Assembly (NCBI GenBank): GCA_009779915.1
Contig: WRBA01000002.1
Span: 62,001-126,000, forward strand
Direction of reading: 5' to 3'
Source of the DNA: Defluviitaleaceae bacterium
Lineage (GTDB): Bacteria > Bacillota > Clostridia > Lachnospirales > UBA5962
Length of the DNA: 64,000 nt
Every line of letters begins with the position of its first letter. Position 1 is the first letter of the stretch. The position numbers and the translations under genes are program-made. The notes under the pieces are model-generated. The model did not search any database. It was not told the origin of the DNA and saw nothing but the letters and a program-made list of their open reading frames with translations. This document shows positions 1-7,880 of the stretch, one piece after another.

Positions 1-287
1 TGATATTCTGGATTTTTTGTATTGTACACATATACAGGATAAGGCATAGTGTATATAGAGCTGTATACCCAATCAGGAACATCAAGCCCATAGTCATTTG
101 ATAACTTATGAGCCGCCGCCAAAATGCACGCATTTAACATATCAGAATTATTTTTTACTTGCGGTGGACTGCTAATCATTTCATGCCTCACTGTATCCGT
201 TGTTCGATAAAATACGTCCAAAAAAGAACCAAGTGCAATCTCAAAGTCATGGTAATTTATAACGTCCGTTAGATTGTAGCTTGACAC
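1..287 (-). CDS. Partial hypothetical protein, third gene of a toxin-antitoxin operon
   Basis: The frame is open on the minus strand from a GTG at 287 to the window edge (95 codons visible, the 3' end is missing). The GTG is preceded by an AGGGGGG ribosome-binding site at 294-300 that overlaps the stop codon of the toxin gene, so the three genes are probably co-transcribed and coupled. The visible protein is soluble and rich in Tyr, Asp and Asn, with no signal peptide or membrane segment. I do not recognise the family. Position after a YafQ-type toxin suggests an accessory protein or the start of an unrelated downstream gene; function is not inferred. Confidence 0.6.
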   Translation of the reverse strand, partial: MSSYNLTDVINYHDFEIALGSFLDVFYRTTDTVRHEMISSPPQVKNNSDMLNACILAAAHKLSNDYGLDVPDWVYSSIYTMPYPVYVYNTKNPEY

Positions 288-298
288 GTTGTACCCCC

Positions 299-571
299 CT
301 AAAACAAGTCGGAGTGTGTGCCTGTTCGGGTTAGATACAGATACAGTGTATCGTCCTTTTTCCTATAGACGAGCAACCAATCTGGCGTGATGTGGCATTC
401 CCTACAGTCGATATAATCACCTTTCAATGCGTGGTCTTTATATTTTTCGGGCAACTGCTCACCTTTCTTCAAAATTGCAAGCACTTCTGTGAGCAACGAT
501 AAGTCGTAACCACGCTTTTCAACTCGCTTCAAATCTTTTTGGAATCTTGTTGTCGGCTTGACCGTGTACAT
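299..571 (-). CDS. YafQ/RelE-family mRNA interferase toxin
   Basis: A 90-residue protein with the features of the type II toxin YafQ of the RelE/ParE superfamily. It starts with the typical basic helix containing FQKDLKR, has a central region with HALKGDY and the CRECHITPDWLLVY segment, and ends in LTRTGTHSDLF, the conserved C-terminal His-Ser-Asp-Leu-Phe found in YafQ toxins. Members cleave mRNA on the ribosome. The start codon overlaps the stop of the antitoxin gene (TAATG at 569-573), the usual translational coupling of such pairs. Length is normal for the family, and the residues I can see suggest an intact toxin. Confidence 0.9.
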   Translation of the reverse strand: MYTVKPTTRFQKDLKRVEKRGYDLSLLTEVLAILKKGEQLPEKYKDHALKGDYIDCRECHITPDWLLVYRKKDDTLYLYLTRTGTHSDLF

Positions 572-846
572 TAAGCAAGCAACTCCTTCATCATCTCGTC
601 AATGTCGGTGTAACTCTTGCCGAGTGTCGGGTTCTTTATCATAGCTTCAACTTCCTCGATTGCGGCTATGGTTTCAGCATTTGGAGTGCTTTTGGACACT
701 CTAAAGGGTATTCCCTGCTGTCTTACAACGGTTTTTGCAAATACAGTAAACGCTGCTGTCATCGACAAGCCTAAGTCGTTGCAAGTATTGTCAAAGTCAC
801 GCTTCAAATCTTCGTCCATTCGGATATTGATACTTGTTTGAGCCAT
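571..846 (-). CDS. RelB/DinJ-family antitoxin
   Basis: A 91-residue antitoxin of the RelB/DinJ type. The N terminus (AQTSINIRMDEDLKRDFD) is the ribbon-helix-helix DNA-binding part, followed by the family segment LGLSMTAAFTVFAKTVV, and the acidic C-terminal half is the region expected to wrap the toxin. I place the start at ATG 846 rather than the GTG at 855, because the AGGAAG ribosome-binding site would overlap the GTG but is 8 nt from the ATG. It is the first gene of the operon, and family members repress their own promoter. A sigma-A-like promoter lies directly upstream. Confidence 0.88.
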   Translation of the reverse strand: MAQTSINIRMDEDLKRDFDNTCNDLGLSMTAAFTVFAKTVVRQQGIPFRVSKSTPNAETIAAIEEVEAMIKNPTLGKSYTDIDEMMKELLA

Positions 847-879
847 TAAAAACACTTCCTTTCTGCTCTTAGTATAACC

Positions 880-909
880 ATCATACCATAAATGTATTTA
901 CAGTGTCAA
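880..909 (-). promoter_or_regulatory. Predicted promoter/operator of the toxin-antitoxin operon
   Basis: On the minus strand a perfect -35 TTGACA (904-909) is followed after 18 nt by a TATGAT -10 (880-885). A small dyad, GTAT-N7-ATAC, overlaps the -10 and downstream bases and is a candidate site for the ribbon-helix-helix antitoxin. The motif match is direct; autoregulation is inferred from the family. Confidence 0.6.
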
Positions 910-1060
910 CGAATTTGCGCGCAGTTTTTGAATGTATTTTTTGAATGATGTCACAAAGGAATTTACCTTCCTGCTGTTTTGCGGTGCAATCGCAAAATAA
1001 GAGAATAGCCGCCCTGCGGCGGCATAGCTTGATTTTCTTTTTTATTACTTATAGGATATG

Positions 1061-1091
1061 GCCTGTATTGTATTGGCAGTACAATACAGGC
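1061..1091. repeat. Perfect 12-bp inverted repeat
   Basis: GCCTGTATTGTA (1061-1072) and its exact complement TACAATACAGGC (1080-1091) are separated by 7 nt. There is no T-run after either arm, so it is not a standard terminator. It lies between the antitoxin promoter and the insertion-sequence remnant, and it may be an operator or part of the decayed mobile element. Confidence 0.6.
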
Positions 1092-1135
1092 GAAGTTGGG
1101 GGGCCGCAAAACAGGGAGCATTATGACAATACAAT

Positions 1136-1182
1136 GCGCCCCAAAAGCTAGACACAAAACTAACTTTTGGGGTGCTTTTTTT
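1136..1182 (+). mobile_element. Left-end hairpin of a decayed IS3-type element
   Basis: GCGCCCCAAAAG (1136-1147) pairs with CTTTTGGGGTGC (1164-1175), with one G-U pair, and is followed by seven T. This CCCCAAAAG...CTTTTGGGG arrangement, placed just before a transposase OrfA fragment, resembles the terminal region of IS3-family elements, where the inverted end and the start of orfA are close together. It would also work as an intrinsic terminator reading rightward. Confidence 0.5.
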
Positions 1183-1198
1183 GAAGAAGCAGACTTAT

Positions 1199-1418
1199 TA
1201 GGCACTGCCGGAGCGCAGATACAACGCTGGGTAAAGCGATGCGAGCACTTTGATACAGAAGGGTTACTGCTAAGAAACGGCAGTTATACTGGAGAGTTTA
1301 AAATAAACGTGATAGAATGTATGCATACACATCAGCTCAGCTATCAATCAATGAAACAGCAGTAGTATTCGGCATACCGGAAGAGAAGGGAAAAATAACG
1401 AGACTAAAAATTTGAGGA
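1199..1418 (+). pseudogene. Fragment of an IS3-family transposase OrfA (frameshifted)
   Basis: From about 1199 the frame encodes a helix-turn-helix segment (GAQIQRWVKRCEHFDTEGLL, then RNGSYTGEFKINVIECMHTH) of the kind found in IS3/IS150 OrfA proteins. The frame stops at 1363-1365, but another frame starting near 1347 continues the same protein with NETAVVFGIPEE, the next conserved block of such OrfA proteins, before stopping around 1418. The two halves in different frames show a frameshift. No OrfB with a DDE domain follows, so the element is a dead remnant of roughly 280 bp. It is not expected to be functional. Confidence 0.7.
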
Positions 1419-1421
1419 GTG

Positions 1422-1450
1422 TCGACAAACTAATTTTAATATGATATAAT
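1422..1450 (+). promoter_or_regulatory. Predicted sigma-A promoter for the chemoreceptor gene
   Basis: TCGACA (1422-1427, five of six matches to TTGACA) and a perfect TATAAT (1445-1450) are separated by exactly 17 nt. It lies immediately after the end of the IS3-type fragment and about 110 nt before the chemoreceptor start. It is therefore possible that the promoter arose from, or was left by, the element's right end. Confidence 0.55.
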
Positions 1451-1560
1451 GCCTCGGATGATATGTGTACAAATGTAAAAAGTGTAAAAGCTGACCCTTA
1501 ATTTCAGCTTGTATATTTTGGTTTAACAAGACCATACTTGTATAAAGAGGAGTGCATTTC

Positions 1561-4500
1561 ATGACAAACATGATATCCAGCGGCATTTATATGTTCTTGC
1601 TGCTGCCTGTTGCTGCGGTATTGATTTCCGCACGAATAAACTATATCAGGACACGGCAAAATCCTATGTTTATGCTTTTGTGCCTGGGTGCCACCGGCTG
1701 GCTTATTACAGATCTTGCGATACTCTATGTTCTTAATGAGAGTATTAATATTTTTATTTGGAATATGTCGACAATATTTGTAGCTATTGCTTGTCTCTCA
1801 CTTTTCCTGACTATATTTCAGTTTTTTTTGCCAGGGCGCAAAATGTCCGAGGGTTTTCTTGTTTTGTTGTGTTCTATCCCTTCCATAACTGCTGTATTGG
1901 CACTTACATCACCTTTTCATACATTTTTAAGAAGTATTCAAAGTATGAATGTCTGGCCCAGGGAAGTTGATTATTCATTAGGCCCTTGGTTTGCGGTTCA
2001 TTCTGTATTTGCCTTTGTAATGACGATTACCAGTATTGTTATTGTGGTTATGTATGGGCTTTCCGGAAAATCAAAGTCCGACCGAGGTGCTTCTGTGCTT
2101 TTTATTATGGCCCTTGTCATGTTACTGATAGGCAACGTGCTATATGTGACAGATATTTTACCTTTAAACATAAACCCTACATCAATGGGTGCTGCCGTGG
2201 CTTTGATACTGATACATCTGGCCCTGACAGACAGCAAATATAGTATAAGTTTTCGTATGTTTAACACATTAAAGAGTAGAATAACTTTCCCGATTCTTAT
2301 GGTGATGTTTATTATGATTATTGCCATTGTTGTATATGTGGCCAGGACTACACGGCTTCTTGTTGAGGATTTTGAGGACGGCAGGATGATAGCGGCCACC
2401 CAGGCGGTGCGTGCTCATCTTGATGCATATGAGCAAAAGACTCTTATAGCTGCTTCGGCAATGGGCAGCAGTGCTGAGCTGATAAGGCTTATTAACCTCG
2501 GGGAGCGGGAAGCTATTTGGCAATATGTTAATGAAAGAGAGCGGCATTTTGGTGTTGATGAAATTATTGTTGCTAATTACGAAGGTACGGTACTCTCTCA
2601 CTCCTTGGACGAGGGTTCCAATGGGGTAAATGCCAGGGATATTGCATCTATAGCGGCGGGATTGCGAGGGGAAAACCTTACCCTCTATACGCCTACGGAC
2701 GCGCACTATATGGTTATGAGTACTTCGTCACCCATTATGGATGGCGGCATGATTGTCGGCAGCGTGTCGGCGAGTTTTGTTGTGAGTTCAAATGAATTCG
2801 TAGATAATATTTCTCGGATATTTGGCGTGGATATTACGGTTTTTGACGGCAATACTTCAGTTTCGTCCACTCTTATCCATCCCGCAACCGGTGATAGGGC
2901 TATAGGCACTACTGTGGCACCCGATGTTGCGGCAGCGGTGCTGGAGCGAGGGGATAGCTTGGCTCTCGATTTAAATATATTTGGTTTACTGCCTTTTTCT
3001 GCCTATTATTTCCCGCTTCCGGATGCCTATGGCAATCCTGTCGGCATGTTTTTTATCGGTATCTCTCAAGAGCATGCAATTGCTACTACCAGTGCCCAGC
3101 TTCGCAATATACTTCTCATTGCCATACTTGGCGTTGTCGTGGTTTCTGCAATTATGTTCCAGTTAATTTTTAGAACCCTGAAGCCTCTTAGCTCTCTTGC
3201 AGAAAATATCAAGGATGTGGCGGCAGGGAATATTAATGTGAATATAGACCGGTCAAAAATCACATACGATGAAATAGGTATGCTAACAACTGATGTATGC
3301 GGTCTCATTGATGTTTTGAAAGGGATTATTGATGACTTGGCTGTGGTTTCCCATGAGTTTATAGTGGCTGGCGACTTTGAGAAACGAGTTGACATAGATA
3401 AGTATCATAATTCGTTCAGGGAAATGATTGAGGGAATTCATAGTATCATGGATGACCAAACAAACGATATTTTGAAGGTGCTGGGTGTTGTAGAACAGAT
3501 TGGCAACGGTGATTTTAATGTTGCGATTGAAGGAATGCCTGGCAAAAAAGCGATTATGCCTCAGGTACTCCGCAGTGTTACCGACAATTTAAACAGTGTT
3601 AGCGCCGAAGTAAGTGGAATGATTGACGCGGCGACAAAGGGTGATTTCTCCATAGAAATTGATGCAAATAAATACAGTGGTGACTGGTGCGAGATTATGG
3701 AAGGCATGAATCGCCTTGTGGCGGCTGTGGCAGAACCTCTTGCGGTCATAGAATCATCTTTGAATGAAATGAAAGACGGCAATTTTGAGGCTGCAAGAAT
3801 TGAAAAGTCCTTCGAGGGCACTTTTGAAAATGTGAAAAACGCACTTAATACAACCGATGAAACCACCCTTATCTATATAAGTGATATTGCGGATATTCTC
3901 GGCCGCATAGCGCAAGGTGATTTGACAGTCACTATAAAGCGGGACTATATAGGGTCATATGCACCTATAAAGGCTTCCCTTATCGCCATTCTGGAATCCC
4001 TAAATAACACAATGGCGGATATTTCCGCTGCTGTGGATCAGGTGGCTATGGGGGCCGGACAAATATCCCAGAGTGCTATGCAACTTGCTGAGGGGGCTAC
4101 GAGACAAACTGCCTCTATTGAGGAATTAAGCAGTTCTCTTGCCTTAATTCATGAGAAAGCTAATCAGGCAAGCGGTAGTGCGGAAACGGCAAATATGAGT
4201 ACCAAGGACTCTCAAGAATTTGCGGCACAAGGCAGTGCTGCTGTCAAGTTTATGTCGGATACTATGAACGCAGTTATGACATCAAATGCAGACATCACCA
4301 AAATAATCGATGTTATCACCAGTATTGCGTTCCAAACAAATCTGCTTGCTCTAAATGCATCTGTTGAAGCTGCAAGGGCAGGTGAGCATGGCAAGAGCTT
4401 CTCTGTTGTAGCCGATGAGGTGCGTACTTTGGCGGGCAGAAGTCAGCAATCAGCTTCCGATACCGCTGCTATTGCCGAAGAGAACAATAAAAATGTGCAA

Positions 4501-4776
4501 GAGGGTGTGAAGGCCGCAACAGAGGTGGTAGCTTCTTTCGAAACCATTGCCAGCAACATAGGCGAAATTTCAAACCATGTTTCGCATATTGCCAATATTT
4601 CCAGTGAGCAGCTGGATTCCATATCCAGCATAAATGCGAGTATTTCAGATATAACCGGTGTAGTTTCAGGTACCTCAGCAACGGCAGAAGAATCTGCGGC
4701 AGCTTCGCAAGAGTTGAGATCCCAAGCAGAGATGCTAAGGCAAAAAGTCGCATTTTTTGAGCTGAAAGATCAATAA
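1561..4776 (+). CDS. Methyl-accepting chemotaxis protein with 7TM kinase-type N terminus
   Basis: A 1071-residue chemoreceptor. Residues 1-225 form a bundle of about seven hydrophobic helices resembling the histidine-kinase N-terminal 7TM domain. A further membrane helix at about 241-262 leads to an extracellular Cache-like domain (about 263-510, ending GMFFIGIS), then a membrane helix at 517-540. Next come HAMP and HAMP-like repeats, including [13 protein letters not shown], and the cytoplasmic signalling coiled coil with the hairpin tip [20 protein letters not shown] near residue 922. It should control a CheA kinase and so swimming direction. The start is ATG 1561: the AGAGGAG at 1546-1552 is 8 nt upstream and overlaps the alternative GTG at 1552. 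No CheA or CheW gene is in the window. The ligand is unknown. Confidence 0.9.
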   Translation: MTNMISSGIYMFLLLPVAAVLISARINYIRTRQNPMFMLLCLGATGWLITDLAILYVLNESINIFIWNMSTIFVAIACLSLFLTIFQFFLPGRKMSEGFLVLLCSIPSITAVLALTSPFHTFLRSIQSMNVWPREVDYSLGPWFAVHSVFAFVMTITSIVIVVMYGLSGKSKSDRGASVLFIMALVMLLIGNVLYVTDILPLNINPTSMGAAVALILIHLALTDSKYSISFRMFNTLKSRITFPILMVMFIMIIAIVVYVARTTRLLVEDFEDGRMIAATQAVRAHLDAYEQKTLIAASAMGSSAELIRLINLGEREAIWQYVNERERHFGVDEIIVANYEGTVLSHSLDEGSNGVNARDIASIAAGLRGENLTLYTPTDAHYMVMSTSSPIMDGGMIVGSVSASFVVSSNEFVDNISRIFGVDITVFDGNTSVSSTLIHPATGDRAIGTTVAPDVAAAVLERGDSLALDLNIFGLLPFSAYYFPLPDAYGNPVGMFFIGISQEHAIATTSAQLRNILLIAILGVVVVSAIMFQLIFRTLKPLSSLAENIKDVAAGNINVNIDRSKITYDEIGMLTTDVCGLIDVLKGIIDDLAVVSHEFIVAGDFEKRVDIDKYHNSFREMIEGIHSIMDDQTNDILKVLGVVEQIGNGDFNVAIEGMPGKKAIMPQVLRSVTDNLNSVSAEVSGMIDAATKGDFSIEIDANKYSGDWCEIMEGMNRLVAAVAEPLAVIESSLNEMKDGNFEAARIEKSFEGTFENVKNALNTTDETTLIYISDIADILGRIAQGDLTVTIKRDYIGSYAPIKASLIAILESLNNTMADISAAVDQVAMGAGQISQSAMQLAEGATRQTASIEELSSSLALIHEKANQASGSAETANMSTKDSQEFAAQGSAAVKFMSDTMNAVMTSNADITKIIDVITSIAFQTNLLALNASVEAARAGEHGKSFSVVADEVRTLAGRSQQSASDTAAIAEENNKNVQEGVKAATEVVASFETIASNIGEISNHVSHIANISSEQLDSISSINASISDITGVVSGTSATAEESAAASQELRSQAEMLRQKVAFFELKDQ

Positions 4777-4826
4777 TGAAGTTGTTGCAAAATAAGCAAG
4801 GGGTAATAGGGGACTTCAAACACCGC

Positions 4827-4855
4827 AAAAGCGGCGGTATACACCGCCGCTTTTT
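4827..4855 (+). terminator. Intrinsic terminator after the first chemoreceptor gene
   Basis: GCGGCGGT (4831-4838) pairs with ACCGCCGC (4843-4850) around a 4-nt loop. It is extended by A4827-4830 against the T-run at 4851-4855. It separates the chemoreceptor gene from the LuxR-type regulator gene. Confidence 0.85.
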
Positions 4856-4907
4856 ATAAGCGAAGAAGAGATTTCAGGGTAATCAACAAGAATTGGAGAT
4901 GCTTGCA

Positions 4908-7406
4908 GTGAATATCAGCAATATCATGCTAGAGCGGCGCGACTTGATTAACACACTTAATGAGCTCAAAAATAACCGTTTAATAATTGTATGTGCACCG
5001 GCTGGATATGGTAAAACAGTGTCTGTCGTACAGTGGTTTGACAAGGATTCTCGTGCTAAAGCTGTTTTTTTTGCGGACGAGTATGATAATGACACCTCTG
5101 GTTTTTGTGTGCGTTTTTGCTCTGCGCTTCTTACTTGTCAACCTCGTAATGCAACCCTTGATTCGTTTGTTTCGCATCCGTCATTTCAAAATGCTCCTGA
5201 AGAGTTTACACTTCGTGCCATTTCAGCCCTTTCTGCCAGAAAACAGACGGTGCTTGTTGTAGATGATTTGCATCTGCTTCATAACAGCAAAGTCTTGCAG
5301 CTGCTCCGTGTTTTTATTGGGCGTTTGCCTAAAAATTTTCAAGTTGTTTTAATTAGCCGTCACGATTTGCGGTTGAGTTTTTCCGATCTATGGATAAAAG
5401 GTCAAGTTGCCTATGTAGGCGCAGATCAATTTCTCTTCACCGAAAAGGACATAATTGATTTGTGCAAAATACGAGGCGGGTCAATTACACAGGAACAGGC
5501 AAAAGATGTTAGTCAGAAAACCCAAGGCTGGGCAATTGGAATCAATGCGTTTTTACTCTCAGGCGGGGATTATTCCAATAAAGTTTATGGCTACTTAGAT
5601 GATTTTATAAGGATGAATATTTGGGAAAACTGGGATGAGTCAACCCAGAATTTTATGCTCCGCACCTCGGAATTAAAGGAGCTTAATTATTCATTATGTG
5701 CTGCGCTGACAGGTAATTTAAACTGCGATAAATTTATAAAAGAGTTGTTACAAAAAGGTGCTTTTATTACGCAGTTGAAAAAGGGTGTTTATCGTTATCA
5801 CCATTTATTTCAGCAGTTTCTTAAACGTATGGCTAATGAGCGGGGCGAGGGGTTTTTGTACTCTCTTTTAGAAACTGAAGGTCAATGGCATTTGGCACAA
5901 GGGGATTTTTACAGTGCCATAGATTGTTTTATTCGATGTAAAAGCTATATTGGAATAGCAAATTGTTTTGATTTTTTGGCTGGTTCCGGAAACAGCAATT
6001 TTGCTTTGGAGCGGCTTATTCCAATATTTAATCATCAAGAAGTTAAAAATGCCGCAAAACATTACCCTCGTTTGTTATTTTTGCTGATTATATGTGCATT
6101 TGCTGATGGACGTGCAAATGATATGGTTCTTTTTATGGATGAATATTACTCCAGGCATAATGAAATTTTGGCAGCTTACCCTGAGTCGGTGTATAAGTCG
6201 CTTTTTTTGCGTATATATGATTTTCGTGTTCCCCCAAGCCGGATGATGGATGAAATTGGAGCATTGTCTGATACATCCGATGTTTCTTTTACACCTTGGA
6301 GCGCATCACTGCATATGCCATTTCTTCATCGGGCTCTCAAAGACTATTCTGAAATGGCTATCGGGAATGTGATTGATAACTGCAAGATGCTGCAATCAAA
6401 TATTGGCTGGATTCTTGGTGAGGAAGCCACTATGCTCCTTCAAATCTTAACAGCGGAACTGTTATACGAAAAAGGAGATTTGGAACAAGCATATGAATAT
6501 GCTGTAATGGCAGCGGCAGAAGCTAAAAGCCATTTTCTGCCGGAATCAACCTTTTGTGCTATGTCGATTTTGGTTTTTGTACTGGACGCGCTTAACAGAG
6601 AAGGTGATAAAGGCTCTATGGCAGCATCTAAGGTATGCGAATCTATATCGCAGCTTATTGAGGAAACTAAATCATACGAGCTGCTTCATAATTTTGATGC
6701 CTTATCAACACGCCGTCAAATTGCGGTCGGTAATATTAAAGCTGCTAAAGGATGGATTGATTCGCAAAATTCCGAAAGCCCGATTTTATATAAAATGTAT
6801 GCTGATTTCACTACATGCAGGGCTTTTATAGCCACTGAAAACTTTGATTGTGCAATTATTCTATTAAAAAAAGTTTTAGGAATTGCCAGGGCTTTTAATC
6901 GAACCCTAGACATCATTGAGGTGCAAATACTATTGGCGGTTGCTTACTGGAAAAAGAAAGGGAAATTTCAAGATATCGCATTGGATCATTTGGATGCAGC
7001 AGTTTGTATGGCCTACCCTTACGGCTATGTTCAAATGTTTGTAAATGAAGGTGCAAAGATTGCCGGGATGCTGCATAAACTAACAAATCGTGTTAAACAG
7101 CGGAAAGAGGGTGGTAGCGGGCTTTTTAGTTTTGTCAGGCTATTATACTTAAAATCTCGCGATTACAAAAATGTCGAAGCAGAAAGCAGAACGGCAAAAG
7201 TACCTGTAGTATTTACAGATAAACAAAAAGCAGTAGCACAGCTGCTTTGCCAAGGTAAAACCTACGAGGAAATCGCAGAAACCTTAGGTATTAAAAGAGG
7301 GAGCGTTCGTACTCATCTAAAGTTTATTTATAACAAACTTGATGTAACAAATGGTATAGATGCCGTGGATAAAATAAAAATAATGGGATTATTGAATCAA
7401 TACTAG
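4908..7406 (+). CDS. MalT-like STAND ATPase with LuxR-type HTH, transcriptional regulator
   Basis: A regulator of about 832 residues with MalT-like architecture. An N-terminal STAND-type NTPase carries a Walker A APAGYGKT near residue 30 and a Walker B LVVDDLHLL. A winged-helix-like segment and a long helical, TPR-like region (about 300-740) follow. The C-terminal LuxR/GerE helix-turn-helix begins FTDKQKAVAQLLCQGKTYEE and includes RGSVRTHLKFIYNKLDV. Such proteins bind an inducer in the helical region, oligomerise with ATP and activate sigma-70-type promoters. The start is uncertain: TTGGAG at 4893-4898 fits GTG 4908 (9 nt spacing), with ATG 4899 as an alternative. It lies between two chemoreceptor genes, so it may control them; that is inference. 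Confidence 0.85.
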   Translation: MNISNIMLERRDLINTLNELKNNRLIIVCAPAGYGKTVSVVQWFDKDSRAKAVFFADEYDNDTSGFCVRFCSALLTCQPRNATLDSFVSHPSFQNAPEEFTLRAISALSARKQTVLVVDDLHLLHNSKVLQLLRVFIGRLPKNFQVVLISRHDLRLSFSDLWIKGQVAYVGADQFLFTEKDIIDLCKIRGGSITQEQAKDVSQKTQGWAIGINAFLLSGGDYSNKVYGYLDDFIRMNIWENWDESTQNFMLRTSELKELNYSLCAALTGNLNCDKFIKELLQKGAFITQLKKGVYRYHHLFQQFLKRMANERGEGFLYSLLETEGQWHLAQGDFYSAIDCFIRCKSYIGIANCFDFLAGSGNSNFALERLIPIFNHQEVKNAAKHYPRLLFLLIICAFADGRANDMVLFMDEYYSRHNEILAAYPESVYKSLFLRIYDFRVPPSRMMDEIGALSDTSDVSFTPWSASLHMPFLHRALKDYSEMAIGNVIDNCKMLQSNIGWILGEEATMLLQILTAELLYEKGDLEQAYEYAVMAAAEAKSHFLPESTFCAMSILVFVLDALNREGDKGSMAASKVCESISQLIEETKSYELLHNFDALSTRRQIAVGNIKAAKGWIDSQNSESPILYKMYADFTTCRAFIATENFDCAIILLKKVLGIARAFNRTLDIIEVQILLAVAYWKKKGKFQDIALDHLDAAVCMAYPYGYVQMFVNEGAKIAGMLHKLTNRVKQRKEGGSGLFSFVRLLYLKSRDYKNVEAESRTAKVPVVFTDKQKAVAQLLCQGKTYEEIAETLGIKRGSVRTHLKFIYNKLDVTNGIDAVDKIKIMGLLNQY

Positions 7407-7408
7407 TC

Positions 7409-7440
7409 ATTATAGTGAAATTACTTCAAAACAGTAATAA
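7409..7440 (+). repeat. 32-nt dispersed motif, copy 1
   Basis: This stretch matches 21271-21302 at 25 of 32 positions, sharing TATAG, AAA, ACT, CAAA and CAGTAA blocks. Both copies lie in intergenic DNA. A short echo (ATTATAGCGAAATT) occurs at about 7502. Function unknown. Confidence 0.4.
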
Positions 7441-7469
7441 TTAAGTATAAAATATATCTACAAGATAAG

Positions 7470-7498
7470 GTGCCTGTCTAAATTAGCAGGCACTTTTT
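7470..7498 (+). terminator. Intrinsic terminator after the MalT-like regulator gene
   Basis: GTGCCTG (7470-7476) pairs with CAGGCAC (7487-7493) around a 10-nt loop, followed by TTTTT (7494-7498). Confidence 0.85.
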
Positions 7499-7792
7499 GT
7501 ATTATAGCGAAATTGTAAATGTATGGAAGGACATGCCGCTCTTTTCTAAATGGACAATTCGCAAAGTTCAGTATTTTAAGGCATCTTATCGGCATGAAGA
7601 TAAATCTGCGTAGCTAATATATGCCTTGTGCAAAGAAGTTTAGATTAAAATAGACCTACCTAACGAGGAAGTAAGGAAATTTTTTTTATGCTAAAATTTA
7701 TGCAAATGAATTAAATTAAGTCATATTTAGAGTGCAAAAATATACTGAAAATTCAAATTACTCACAAAAACAATTCGTAAGGAGTTTAGAAA
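7499..7792 (+). other. Gene-poor leader region before the micro-ORF and second chemoreceptor
   Basis: I see no convincing gene and no recognisable riboswitch here; in particular, no c-di-GMP-I (GEMM) core. The region is AT-rich, with a T8 run at about 7681-7688, and ends in a strong AAGGAG ribosome-binding site (7779-7784) that serves the micro-ORF at 7793. It probably holds the promoter of the second chemoreceptor unit. Confidence 0.4.
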
Positions 7793-7843
7793 ATGAGTGA
7801 AAAGAAGAGCAGGGCAATCAAAAAAATTCGTAAGGGCAGTTAA
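7793..7843 (+). CDS. 16-codon basic micro-ORF upstream of chemoreceptor gene
   Basis: ATG to TAA encodes MSEKKSRAIKKIRKGS, a very basic peptide. AAGGAG at 7779-7784 is placed 8 nt before the ATG, which is an optimal ribosome-binding site. The start region (ribosome-binding site, TAGAAAATGA, then a Glu-Lys-Lys/Arg-rich start) closely resembles the 32-codon ORF at 13150. This suggests two copies of one short gene or leader, the one here being truncated. It ends 37 nt before the chemoreceptor ATG. It could be a small protein or a translated leader; no known family is recognised. Confidence 0.45.
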   Translation: MSEKKSRAIKKIRKGS

Positions 7844-7880
7844 TATATTTCAATTTTTAAGTTAAGGGGATGAGACTCAA

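Noticed and set aside
945-1205. Overlapping short open frames on both strands in the antitoxin-to-IS gap
   Set aside because: They have no ribosome-binding site, cover the palindrome and the insertion-sequence hairpin, and the encoded residues match no family.
7499-7792. Possible c-di-GMP riboswitch before the second chemoreceptor
   Set aside because: The conserved GEMM core and tetraloop-receptor sequences are not present.
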